Source of the DNA: Spirochaetaceae bacterium
Lineage (GTDB): Bacteria > Spirochaetota > Spirochaetia > Treponematales > Rectinemataceae
Assembly (NCBI GenBank): GCA_016794765.1
Contig: JAEUJG010000184.1
Location: 1 to 13,066, forward strand
DNA length: 13,066 nucleotides
Reading direction: 5' to 3'
The stretch's first letter is position 1, and each line of letters begins with the position of its first letter. The notes under the pieces were generated by a model that did no database searches, was not told the DNA's origin, and saw only the letters and a list, made by a program, of their open reading frames with translations. Shown here piece after piece: positions 1 through 6,813 of this stretch. The translations under genes were made by a program, and so were the position numbers.

Positions 1-257
1 GTCCCGTCGAAGACGATGACCTGGTCGAGGGGCTGGAGGAAATCGATGCGGAGGAAGGAGGGGGAGCGATAGGCGATGACGCCGCTCATGGTCTCCTTGC
101 CAGCCTGGATGGCGATGCGGCCCTCGTAGTCGTTGATCTGGGCGTAGCGTTCCGACACCTGGGCGAAGAACTGGTCGGCGGTGAGGATGTCCTGGGCCGC
201 CGCGGGCAGGGCGGCGAGGGCTAGGACGAGACCGAGAATGCGGGCTCCATGCTTCAC
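1..257 (-). CDS. LolA-like outer-membrane lipoprotein carrier family protein (partial, C-terminus outside window)
   Basis: Only the first 85 codons are present; the gene runs off the left edge. The start is a GTG at 257-255, preceded at 6 nt by an AGAGGA ribosome-binding site and by a good promoter. Residues 1-21 form a signal peptide: K-H-G-A-R, then a run of Leu/Val/Ala ending in P-A-A-A before Q-D, with no lipobox cysteine, so the product should be periplasmic. The mature part reads as a coiled start (Q-F-F-A-Q-V-S-E-R-Y), then I-N-D-Y-E-G-R-I, G-V-I-A-Y-R-S-P-S-F-L-R-I-D-F and P-L-D-Q-V-I-V-F-D-G. This is the pattern of the LolA/LolB half-barrel fold, where such proteins carry lipoproteins across the periplasm. 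Spirochaetes and other diderms have several LolA-like paralogues annotated as outer-membrane lipoprotein-sorting proteins, so the exact cargo is unknown. The family call rests on about 65 mature residues. Confidence 0.72.
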   Translation of the reverse strand, partial: MKHGARILGLVLALAALPAAAQDILTADQFFAQVSERYAQINDYEGRIAIQAGKETMSGVIAYRSPSFLRIDFLQPLDQVIVFDG

Positions 258-263
258 GAGGGT

Positions 264-269
264 TCCTCT
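264..269 (-). promoter_or_regulatory. Ribosome-binding site of the LolA-like gene
   Basis: AGAGGA on the minus strand, 6 nt before the GTG at 257. It decides the GTG start: the only nearby ATG (in AAGCATGG) is out of frame. Confidence 0.65.
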
Positions 270-292
270 GTGGGGGTAAGGATTCACGGCGT

Positions 293-321
293 ATAGTACC
301 CCGTAGGCGCCAAAAAGACAA
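293..321 (-). promoter_or_regulatory. Sigma-70-like promoter of the LolA-like gene
   Basis: On the minus strand, TTGTCT (321-316) is followed by a 17-bp spacer and TACTAT (298-293). The expected transcript start is near 286, giving a leader of about 29 nt with the AGAGGA site inside it. The T-rich start of the spacer lies just downstream of hairpins that follow the preceding gene, so promoter and terminator-like sequence are packed together here. Confidence 0.7.
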
Positions 322-325
322 GCTC

Positions 326-355
326 GGGCGCCGCCCCGCGGCCGGGCCGCCGGCC
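326..355 (-). terminator. Hairpins after the TPR gene, possible terminator
   Basis: Five bases beyond the stop codon of the large TPR gene lies a perfect 6-bp stem, GGCCGG/CCGGCC (340-345 with 350-355) around a 4-nt loop. A second small stem, GGGC/GCCC, is at 326-336. Reading along the minus strand, these are followed after 9 nt by TTTTT (316-312). The T-tract is too far from the large stem for a textbook intrinsic terminator, so this is a candidate only. Confidence 0.4.
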
Positions 356-360
356 GGCCT

Positions 361-2943
361 TCAGGACTCGCCCGTCTTGGCCCGCCGGAGGTGTTCCCGC
401 ACGAGCCAGCGCAGGCGGTCGTCGGAGAGCTTCAGGGGGTCGCCGCAATCGGGGCAGGTGAAGCGGTTCTCGACGAGGGCGTCCTTGCGGCAGGCGATGC
501 AGAAGACCTTGCCGCAGCTCGGGCAGGCGCCGGCGGGCGAGTCGTCCGGCGGCATCGCGCGGACGCTCGAGGCGCTCTGGGCGGGCAGGGTCCGCGGCAC
601 GCGCCAGCCGCGCCCGCAGGCGGCGCAGGCGAGGGGGAGGGTCGTCGCCTCGAGGATCTCGGCGGCGAGCCGCGCGGCCCGCCCGGGATCGACGGCGGCG
701 AGCTTGTCGCGGAGGGCCTCCGCCTTGGCGGCCTTGCCCGCGAAGAGGTAGGAGCGGCCGAGGGAAAATAGAAGCGCGGGATCGGCGGGCGCCAGCTCGA
801 GGCCGAGGCGGTAGGCCGCCTCCGCGCGGGGGCGGTCGCCGTAGATCGAGGCGAGGTTGCCGGCCAGGAGATAGGTGCGCGCCTCGGGCTCGAGGTCGAG
901 GGCCTTCCGGATGCGGTCCTCGGCGTCGGCGAAGCGCTCGAGCTCGAAGTAGGCGGCGGCGAGATTGGCCTGGTACTCGGCGCGTCCGGCGTCCAGGGCC
1001 GTCGCCGCCTCGTACTCGCGGACCGCGCGCCCGAGGAGGGCCTCGCGCTCCGGCGAGCCGGGAGGGGCCAGGCGGGCTTCCCGCGCCAGAACGTTGCCGC
1101 CCTGGTTCCGCGCGCGCGCGTTGTCGCCAAAGGGCTCGAGGGCGGCCAGGGCCGCCTCGGGGCGGCCTTCCAGGGACTCGAGCTCGGCCAGGTTGATCGC
1201 GGGTTCGGCCTCGCCCCGAAGCGAGGCCAGGGCTCCGCCGAGCAGTTCGCGGGCGCGGGCGGCCCGTTCAGGCGCGAGGCCGGCCCCGGCGCCATCATCC
1301 CCCTCGCCCCCGGCGCCCTCCTTGAGGATCGCCATGGCGGCGAGGTTGCGGATCCAGCCGTCTCCGGGAGCGAGCTCGAGGGCGGCGGCGATCGCCGCGG
1401 AGGCCTCCGGGCGCTCGAGGAGGTAGAGACACTCGGCGCGGCGGAAGGCGTAGAGGGCGCAGGCCGGCTCGAGCTCGAGGGCGCGCTCGTAGCGCGCGAG
1501 GGCCTTGTCGCGCTCGCCGCGCTCGGCGTGGAGGATGCCGGACAGGTAGTGGAGGCTCGAATCGTCGCAGGGCTTCTCGAGGATCCTGTCGATGAGCTTC
1601 CGCGCTTCGTCCTTGCGGCCGGCGCGGAACAGGGCCTTGGCCTTGATGGCCCGCGTTTCGGGGGCGCGGGGCCGGAGCTCGAGCAGCCGGGCGAGGGCGA
1701 GGGAAAGGTCGTCGTCGGCCTCCGCCTCGTAGAAGCCCCGGGCGGCGGCGAGATAGGCCTCGGCCGCCTCCGCCTTCCGTCCCGCCTGCTCGAGGGAGCG
1801 GGCCTCGTTCATCCGGAAGAGGGGCTGGTTCGGCTCGGCGGCCGCCGCTGCGCCGTAATCGGCGGCGGCGCCCGCGTAGTCGCCCAAGTTGAAGCGGGCG
1901 TGGCCGGAAAGCCCGAGGAGGCGGGTGTCGCCGGGCGTGGCCGCCAGGAGCCCTGCCGCGTAGTCGCGGAGCTCGGGAAAGCGGCCGCGGAGGTAGAGGA
2001 GGTTCGCCTTTTCCGCGGCGGCCTCGCGGCGGCCCGGCTCGAGGGCCAGGCAGGCCTCGAGGGCCGCCTCGGCCTCGTCGAAGAGTTCGAGGCGCAGGGC
2101 AACCTCGGCCTTGAGGAAGAGCTCGTCCGCGCCCAAGGGGCGCCGGTCTTCGATCTTCTTGAGCTCGATCGCGGCCTTGAGCCATTCGCCCATCGCGGCG
2201 TAGGTGCCGGCCAGGCGGAAGCGGGCCGCGGCCGCGGGCAACTCGAAACTGTTGTGGCGGATGTGCCAGGCCTCCACCTCGAGGGGCCGCGACTCGACGA
2301 AGCAGGAGCGGAGCTCGCAGCTCGCGGCCTCCGCCTCGCCGTAGTTCTGGGCGGCGAAGGCCAGGGCGCCGGCGTCGAGTTCGCCGTCGGCGACCTCGGC
2401 GACCCACTCGCCGTCGACGAGGAGGGTGATGCGGTCGCCCCGCGCTATCACGGCCAGGCTGAACTCCCCGAGGCGCCGTCCTTCCAGGGCGGCGGGAAGC
2501 TCGGTCCAGGCGACGAGGGGACGGGGGGAGCCGTTGAAGAGGGCGTCGAGGCGGAAGTAGCCCTTGTTGGATACGAGTGCGGCGTAGAAATTGCCCGCGT
2601 CGGCGAAGCGGAAGAGGAAGCCCGCGGCCGCGTGGCCCGCCGCTTCGCCGGCTCTTCCCGCGGGCGGGAAGGCGAAATCGCCCTCGATGACGAAGTCCCC
2701 GCGGCGTTGGGGCGCCTCGGTCCAGGCAAAGAGATTGGCTTTCTTGAGGTCGAGACGGAGGGCGCCCGCGCCGCCGGAATGGCGGCAAAGGGAGGCTTCA
2801 TAGGCTTCGGTCGCTTCGAGGGCGAAGCGGGTCTTGGCGGGATCGCCGAAATCGGCCGTCCAGAGCTCCTCCACGAGGGAACCCGGCGCGGTGGGCGTCT
2901 CCTTGCCGAAGAGCCTCTTGAAAAAATCGAGAACGGGGCTCAC
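361..2943 (-). CDS. Large TPR protein with N-terminal concanavalin-like domain and C-terminal CxxC zinc-ribbon region
   Basis: 860 residues. The GTG start at 2943 is chosen because AAGGA lies 5 nt upstream and the promoter (2973-3001) would sit inside any longer reading; the extra 64 residues of a longer frame are Arg/Gly-rich and unlike protein. There is no signal peptide; the protein opens V-S-P-V-L-D-F-F-K-R-L-F-G, a short amphipathic helix. Residues about 26-225 look like a concanavalin A-like lectin/glucanase (LamG/DUF1080-type) sandwich: G-F-L-F-R-F-A-D-A-G-N-F-Y, G-Y-F-R-L-D, then I-T-L-L-V-D-G-E-W-V-A-E-V. Residues about 240-760 hold about 12-13 tetratricopeptide repeats, several ending in A-L-E-L-E-P or A-L-D-L-E-P. 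The C-terminus has four CxxC pairs (C773/776, C807/810, C815/818, C830/833), enough for two zinc sites. A cytoplasmic scaffold or adaptor is inferred; no catalytic site was recognised and the true ligand is unknown. Confidence 0.8.
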   Translation of the reverse strand: MSPVLDFFKRLFGKETPTAPGSLVEELWTADFGDPAKTRFALEATEAYEASLCRHSGGAGALRLDLKKANLFAWTEAPQRRGDFVIEGDFAFPPAGRAGEAAGHAAAGFLFRFADAGNFYAALVSNKGYFRLDALFNGSPRPLVAWTELPAALEGRRLGEFSLAVIARGDRITLLVDGEWVAEVADGELDAGALAFAAQNYGEAEAASCELRSCFVESRPLEVEAWHIRHNSFELPAAAARFRLAGTYAAMGEWLKAAIELKKIEDRRPLGADELFLKAEVALRLELFDEAEAALEACLALEPGRREAAAEKANLLYLRGRFPELRDYAAGLLAATPGDTRLLGLSGHARFNLGDYAGAAADYGAAAAAEPNQPLFRMNEARSLEQAGRKAEAAEAYLAAARGFYEAEADDDLSLALARLLELRPRAPETRAIKAKALFRAGRKDEARKLIDRILEKPCDDSSLHYLSGILHAERGERDKALARYERALELEPACALYAFRRAECLYLLERPEASAAIAAALELAPGDGWIRNLAAMAILKEGAGGEGDDGAGAGLAPERAARARELLGGALASLRGEAEPAINLAELESLEGRPEAALAALEPFGDNARARNQGGNVLAREARLAPPGSPEREALLGRAVREYEAATALDAGRAEYQANLAAAYFELERFADAEDRIRKALDLEPEARTYLLAGNLASIYGDRPRAEAAYRLGLELAPADPALLFSLGRSYLFAGKAAKAEALRDKLAAVDPGRAARLAAEILEATTLPLACAACGRGWRVPRTLPAQSASSVRAMPPDDSPAGACPSCGKVFCIACRKDALVENRFTCPDCGDPLKLSDDRLRWLVREHLRRAKTGES

Positions 2944-2948
2944 GGGCG

Positions 2949-2953
2949 TCCTT
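2949..2953 (-). promoter_or_regulatory. Ribosome-binding site of the TPR gene
   Basis: AAGGA on the minus strand within a GGAAGGAAGGA run, 5 nt before the GTG at 2943. It supports the shorter 860-residue product. Confidence 0.65.
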
Positions 2954-2972
2954 CCTTCCTGTAAGGTTCCCA

Positions 2973-3001
2973 ATACTACGGTTTTTTGCCGGCCTCGGCA
3001 A
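2973..3001 (-). promoter_or_regulatory. Sigma-70-like promoter of the TPR gene
   Basis: On the minus strand, TTGCCG (3001-2996), a 17-bp spacer containing AAAAAA, and TAGTAT (2978-2973). The predicted transcript start near 2966 gives a leader of about 23 nt before the GTG start. The same TAGTAT -10 is used by the M16 operon in this window. Confidence 0.65.
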
Positions 3002-3051
3002 GGTCCGGGCCGGTTTCGGCGCCCGCCCCGCCGCTGACCTCCCAGCCGTCG

Positions 3052-3081
3052 CCCGCTTCGCCGGCGCCCGCTTAGCCGGCG
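3052..3081. repeat. Two tandem 15-bp repeats upstream of the FecR gene
   Basis: CCCGCTTCGCCGGCG (3052-3066) is followed directly by CCCGCTTAGCCGGCG (3067-3081), one mismatch in 15. Each copy contains the palindrome GCCGGC. The pair lies between the divergent TPR and FecR promoters, centred about 35-65 bp upstream of the FecR -10 element, a position that would suit an activator or repressor site. The GC-rich context makes chance similarity possible. Confidence 0.55.
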
Positions 3082-3114
3082 CCGCCGGTCTCGGCGAGCC
3101 CGGCCACGGCGCGC

Positions 3115-3120
3115 TATACT
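3115..3120 (+). promoter_or_regulatory. -10 element (TATACT) of the FecR-propeller gene, no clear -35
   Basis: TATACT matches the -10 consensus in 5 of 6 positions and is the only AT-rich hexamer upstream of the gene. At 16-19 bp upstream there is no TTG-type hexamer (CGGCGA or TCGGCG instead). The expected transcript start near 3127 leaves a leader of about 32 nt. A missing -35 next to a tandem repeat suggests activator dependence; that is inference. Confidence 0.5.
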
Positions 3121-3145
3121 TGGAGCCGACAACAAGGTTTTCTCC

Positions 3146-3151
3146 AGGGAG
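3146..3151 (+). promoter_or_regulatory. Ribosome-binding site of the FecR-propeller gene
   Basis: AGGGAG, 7 nt before the ATG at 3159. It favours this start over an upstream in-frame codon at 3120, which overlaps the -10 element. Confidence 0.65.
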
Positions 3152-3158
3152 CGGGATC

Positions 3159-5273
3159 ATGAAGGTCGAGAACGAAAAAACGAGCAAGTCCTCCGTCGCC
3201 CGAGCGGGCCGCGGTCTTCCCCCGGCCTTGCGCCCGGCGCTCCTCCTTCTCCTCGTCGCCGCGGCTTTCGGCGCCTGCGCCAAATCCGGCACGGTCCCGG
3301 CGGTCCCGGCCGCCGCCGAGCCCGAGTCGCCGCCCGGAGCCTCCCAGGCAGGGGAGGCGGCCGCCCTCGTCCTCAGGGTCGCCTATACGGAAGGGCTCGT
3401 GGAGCGCCTCGGCGCGGGCTCAGCCATAGCCGTCCTCGGTCCCGGCGACCTCCTCTTTCCGGGCGATACCCTGAGGACCGGCAAGGAGGGCCGCTGCGAC
3501 CTCGAAATAGAAGGTCTCGGCTCGATCCGCCTTCTCGCCGACTCCCTCCTCCGCCTCGACGTCGCGGACATCCTCGGCTCGGGGCCCCGCTTCAGCGCCG
3601 AACTCCAGGCGGGCCGGGTTCTCGCCAAGGCGAGGAAGCTCGCGGGCGGCGAAGCCTTCATGCTCCGCACCAAGCACGCGATCTGCGGCGTCCGCGGCAC
3701 CGCCTTCGCCCTCGAGCTTCGCGAAGGCGGCAGCCTTCTCGCGGTGGAGGAGGGCCGCGTCGCCGTCCTGCCCCAGGGGCCCGTCCTTCGGCGCATCGAA
3801 GGCGCCGCGGCGACGAGCGAGGCGGCGCGGGGCTTGCTCCGCGCCTTGGTTGCCCTGGCGCCCCTCGTCGAGCCCGGCGAGGAGTACGCCCTTGATCCCG
3901 CCGCCGCTTCCAAGGTGGAGGCCGTCTACGAGTCGCTCGCCGCCACGCTTCCGGCCGCCGCCGCGCCTTCGCCCGAGCTGTCGCCGGAGGCCCTGATCCC
4001 CGCGGAAAGCCTTGCCGCGGCGCCCGCCGCCGGGACTCCCGCCGCGACCGGCGCCGCCGCGCTTCCCGCGTTCCGCGAGACCCTGCAGGCGGCCTTCCCC
4101 AAGCCGCGCCCGGTCGGCCCGGAGACCAAGGCCCTCCGCGAGGCGCTTCGCTCCTTTACCGGCGCCGCGGGCGCCGCTGGTGCCGAGGGTGCCGCGGGCG
4201 CCGAGGGGGCCGCGAGCGCCGCGCCGGCCGCGGGCGCCGCGCCGGCCGCGGCGACCTCGGCGGCGCCGGGCGCGCCAGCCGCTTCGCCGCAGGCTCCCAC
4301 GGTCCTCTCCCGGAATCCCGCCCTCCTCGGAGCATCCTCACTTTTCGCCGGAAGGGCCGTCGCCAACCTCCAGAGCGCCGCGGGCGATCTCCTCATCGGC
4401 GCTGACGGCAAGGGCGCCTTCGTGGCCCTCGACGCCGCGGGCGGGCGCCGCTGGAGCGTCGAGCTCGCGGGGGCCTCGGCGGCCCTCCGCTCCAAGGAAA
4501 TGGTTATTCTCGCTGGGGAGAGCGCCTTCCTCGTCCTCGACGCGGCGAGCGGCCGCGAGCTCGCCCGCGGCCCCGGCCTGCCGGCGGGCGCCCGCCTCGC
4601 GGCCTTCCCCGAAGGCTGCCTGGCGGCGACGGCCGTCGGCGTCCTGCGCTATCCCGACGGCGGCGCGGAGCGCGCAAAGGAATATCCCCTCGCCGGCGGC
4701 GCCCTGGCCGCGGCCCAGTACGAGGGCAAGATCCTGGCCGCGCCGGGACAGGGCGGCCTCGTCCTCCTCGACGCGGAAACGGGGGCCGTCCTCGCCGCGG
4801 CCTCGAGTCCCGCCTCGCCCCATTTCAGGCTGCACGGCGCGAGCGTCGTCCTTGCGGGACCCGCCCCTGGCGGCCCGGATGCGCGCGGCGGAAGGATCCT
4901 CGTCTTCGACCTGCCAGGCCTCGCGACGCGTTGGGAAGCCCCCTTGGCCTTCAGGCCCGCGGCCGAACCCGAGTACGGCAAGGAAGGCGTCTTTGTCTGG
5001 GGAAGGGCGAGCCTGGCGGCCTTCAGCCCCGAGGGCCGGCCGCTCGGCCAGGTCGAAGGCGTCGTCGCGCCGCCTCTCCTGTCGCGCGGCGTCCTCTACT
5101 TCGGCACGAAGGAGGGCGAGTTCGTCGCCGCCTCGCCCCTCGACCTGAAGCCCCTCGCCTCACTGCGCCTGCCCGCGCCCTTGGCCGGCAGGCCGGTGGC
5201 CGTGGGCGATGAGCTCAGGCTGCCCCTCAAGAACGGCGGCGTCCTCAGGCTCGATCCGCGGCTGTTGAAGTGA
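3159..5273 (+). CDS. FecR-domain lipoprotein with Ala-rich linker and C-terminal PQQ-like beta-propeller
   Basis: 704 residues. The N-terminus has a basic stretch and a hydrophobic run (A-L-L-L-L-L-V-A-A-A-F-G-A-C) whose F-G-A-C lipobox at Cys40 suits the relaxed lipobox of some diderms, so it is probably a membrane-anchored periplasmic lipoprotein. Residues about 70-210 match a FecR domain: V-E-R-L-G, G-D-L-L-F-P-G-D-T-L-R-T-G, G-S-I-R-L-L-A-D-S-L-L-R-L, L-Q-A-G-R-V, then C-G-V-R-G-T-A-F and V-E-E-G-R-V-A-V-L. Residues about 250-385 are an Ala/Pro/Gly-rich linker with internal DNA repeats. Residues about 390-704 have strands of PQQ-like repeats, for example D-G-K-G-A-F-V-A-L-D-A-A-G-G-R-R-W and L-V-L-L-D-A-E-T-G-A-V-L. 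FecR domains usually sense signals for sigma factors, but no sigma gene is adjacent. A surface-binding or scaffold role is inferred; the partner is unknown. Confidence 0.82.
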   Translation: MKVENEKTSKSSVARAGRGLPPALRPALLLLLVAAAFGACAKSGTVPAVPAAAEPESPPGASQAGEAAALVLRVAYTEGLVERLGAGSAIAVLGPGDLLFPGDTLRTGKEGRCDLEIEGLGSIRLLADSLLRLDVADILGSGPRFSAELQAGRVLAKARKLAGGEAFMLRTKHAICGVRGTAFALELREGGSLLAVEEGRVAVLPQGPVLRRIEGAAATSEAARGLLRALVALAPLVEPGEEYALDPAAASKVEAVYESLAATLPAAAAPSPELSPEALIPAESLAAAPAAGTPAATGAAALPAFRETLQAAFPKPRPVGPETKALREALRSFTGAAGAAGAEGAAGAEGAASAAPAAGAAPAAATSAAPGAPAASPQAPTVLSRNPALLGASSLFAGRAVANLQSAAGDLLIGADGKGAFVALDAAGGRRWSVELAGASAALRSKEMVILAGESAFLVLDAASGRELARGPGLPAGARLAAFPEGCLAATAVGVLRYPDGGAERAKEYPLAGGALAAAQYEGKILAAPGQGGLVLLDAETGAVLAAASSPASPHFRLHGASVVLAGPAPGGPDARGGRILVFDLPGLATRWEAPLAFRPAAEPEYGKEGVFVWGRASLAAFSPEGRPLGQVEGVVAPPLLSRGVLYFGTKEGEFVAASPLDLKPLASLRLPAPLAGRPVAVGDELRLPLKNGGVLRLDPRLLK
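4216..4250 (+). repeat. 18-bp tandem repeat in the Ala/Pro/Gly linker
   Basis: A 17-bp block, GCGCCGCGCCGGCCGCG, occurs at 4216-4232 and 4234-4250 (period 18), encoding two copies of an A-A-P-A-A-type unit. Just upstream (about 4164-4215) the protein reads G-A-E-G-A-A twice. Being a multiple of three, copy-number change would lengthen or shorten the linker without a frameshift. Confidence 0.75.
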
Positions 5274-5295
5274 GGCCGGAAGGGGAGGGCCTTCA
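5271..5295. terminator. Weak inverted repeat spanning the convergent stop codons
   Basis: TGAGGCC (5271-5277) can pair with GGCCTTCA (5288-5295) with one bulged base and a 10-nt loop. The two ends are the stop codons of the FecR gene and of the M16-like gene on the other strand, and only 19 bp separate the genes. There is no T-tract on either side, so a role in termination is uncertain. Confidence 0.25.
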
Positions 5296-6813
5296 GTACA
5301 CGAGGGACCAGGCGAAGCCCGCGGGATCGAGGCGTTCGCGCGCGACGCGGAGGATGTCCTCCGCGTCGACCGCGGCGAGCCGGTCCGCCAGGCGGACGAA
5401 GCCCGAACCGTCGCCGCCCGCGGCGAGGTCGCGGGCCATGCGGAGCGCGATGTCGGCGGCGCCGTCGGCGCGGCCGTAGAGCCTCGCGACCGCGCGGGCC
5501 TTGTAGGCCTCGAGGCTTTCGCCGAGGGGCGCGAGGCCGCCGCCGTTCCGGCCGATAGCGAGGCAACGGCCCGACCGGAGCAGTTCGACGGCGCGCAGCA
5601 TTCCGGCCCTTGCCGCGGCGGGGTCGCCCGCGCGCTCGGCGACGAGGCTGCCGGAGGGGAAGGCCGCGCCGGAAAGCCGCGACCAGGCGCCGTAGGCGAG
5701 GGGTTTCGCTCCCCTGAGCTCCTCGGCGAGAAGGTCGTCGAGCATGGCCAGCGCGATCTCGAGGGCGGCGAAATCCGGGCTCGCGGCCGGGGGCGCGGCG
5801 AAGTCCGCGCGGAGGTAGGCCAGGGCGGGGCCGGGCAGGTCCTCGGCGAGCTCCTTTTTTTCCCAAGCGACGACCGGGAGGGGCGCCGCTCCGGGGCCAC
5901 GGCGCGGCAACCTCTCCAAGGCGCCGCCAAGGCGCGGCTCGAGTTCCGACCAGTCGAAGTCCCCCGCGATGACGAGGGCCAGGCGCTCCGCTCCCACCGA
6001 TTTCTTGTAGTAGGCGGCGACTTCTTCCCTGCCGAGCGCGAGGAGACTGCCTCCGGTGCCGAGGGGAGCCAGGGCGTAGGGATGGCCGCGGAAGAGTTCG
6101 GCGCGGAGCCGCTTGGCGGCCAGGAGGAGGGGATCCCCCGAGGCCTTGAGCTCGGCGACGCGGAAGTCGCGCATGACCGCGAGGTAGTCGCTTTCGGCGA
6201 AGCCGGGTTCGGCGAGGGCCGCGAGGATCGCCTCGAGGAGGGGAAGGAAGCTCTCCCGCGGCGCGACGAGCTCGAGGCCGACCGCGTCGTAGGAGAGGGC
6301 CTTGATTTCCAGGCTGCCGCCCGCCGCGCCGGCGAGCCGCGGGATCGAGCCCGCCGCGGCGGCGCCGCCCCGCGCGGCGAGCGCCAGAGCCAAGGCCTCG
6401 ATGCCGTCCTTGCCCTTGGGTACCGTGGAGCCGCTCGCCGCGAGGACGATCTCGGCGGCCGCGACGGAGCGTCCGGAAAGCCGGCGCGCCAGGAGGGTCG
6501 CCCCGTTCCCGTAGGTCTTGGAGGAGGTGGCCGCGAGGGCGCGGGCCAGGAAGGCGCTGGGGGGGCGTTCCGCCGGGGCATGGGCGAGTCCCGTGGCCGG
6601 AAGGGGCCGGACGGCCGTTCCGGCCGCGCCGGCCGCGCCGGCGCTTCCCGCCGTCGGGTCCGGCGCCGGCGAAGGCTCCGGGGCGGGGCCCTTCGTCGCG
6701 CAGGAGCCGAGGACCAGGATCGCGGCCGCGAGGGTCGGCGCCAGGAAGGCGCTCCGGCGACCCGCGGAGGCGCTCAGGGGGGAGCGCCGCGCCGCCCTGG
6801 ACGCGGGAGTCAT
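5293..6813 (-). CDS. M16-family peptidase-like lipoprotein lacking the zinc motif (non-catalytic partner)
   Basis: 506 residues from the ATG at 6813, whose A is the last base of the preceding gene's TGA (TGATG), indicating translational coupling. A GTG four codons earlier is an alternative. The N-terminus has a lipoprotein signal (L-A-A-A-I-L-V-L-G-S-C, Cys38), then a Pro/Ala/Gly linker to about residue 75. The first M16 domain keeps the fold, but the place of the zinc motif HxxEH reads A-L-A-L-A (residues about 140-144, after G-K-D-G-I-E), so all metal ligands and the catalytic Glu are gone. The second domain keeps E-L-R-G-A-K-P-L-A-Y, with R367 and Y374 at the 7-residue spacing of the substrate-binding R/Y pair of M16B enzymes. 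It is best read as the binding subunit of a heterodimer with the upstream gene, anchored to a membrane by its lipid. Physiological substrate unknown. Confidence 0.8.
   Translation of the reverse strand: MTPASRAARRSPLSASAGRRSAFLAPTLAAAILVLGSCATKGPAPEPSPAPDPTAGSAGAAGAAGTAVRPLPATGLAHAPAERPPSAFLARALAATSSKTYGNGATLLARRLSGRSVAAAEIVLAASGSTVPKGKDGIEALALALAARGGAAAAGSIPRLAGAAGGSLEIKALSYDAVGLELVAPRESFLPLLEAILAALAEPGFAESDYLAVMRDFRVAELKASGDPLLLAAKRLRAELFRGHPYALAPLGTGGSLLALGREEVAAYYKKSVGAERLALVIAGDFDWSELEPRLGGALERLPRRGPGAAPLPVVAWEKKELAEDLPGPALAYLRADFAAPPAASPDFAALEIALAMLDDLLAEELRGAKPLAYGAWSRLSGAAFPSGSLVAERAGDPAAARAGMLRAVELLRSGRCLAIGRNGGGLAPLGESLEAYKARAVARLYGRADGAADIALRMARDLAAGGDGSGFVRLADRLAAVDAEDILRVARERLDPAGFAWSLVY

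Noticed and set aside
1528..2964. 478-codon plus-strand frame opposite the TPR gene
   Set aside because: It is Gly/Glu/Ala-rich shadow sequence antisense to a protein with obvious TPR and zinc-ribbon motifs, and has no domain of its own.
2944..3135. 64-residue N-terminal extension of the TPR protein
   Set aside because: It is Arg/Gly-rich, contains the promoter TTGCCG-17-TAGTAT, and would place the start upstream of the transcript start. The GTG at 2943 has a good ribosome-binding site.
4160..4260. Collagen-like domain in the FecR protein linker
   Set aside because: The stretch reads G-A-A and A-A-P units, but not a sustained G-X-Y triplet pattern; it is better called a low-complexity linker.
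5160..6581. 473-codon minus-strand frame over the M16-like lipoprotein gene
   Set aside because: The same strand carries the M16 fold in another frame; this one is Ser/Arg/Pro-rich with no motif.
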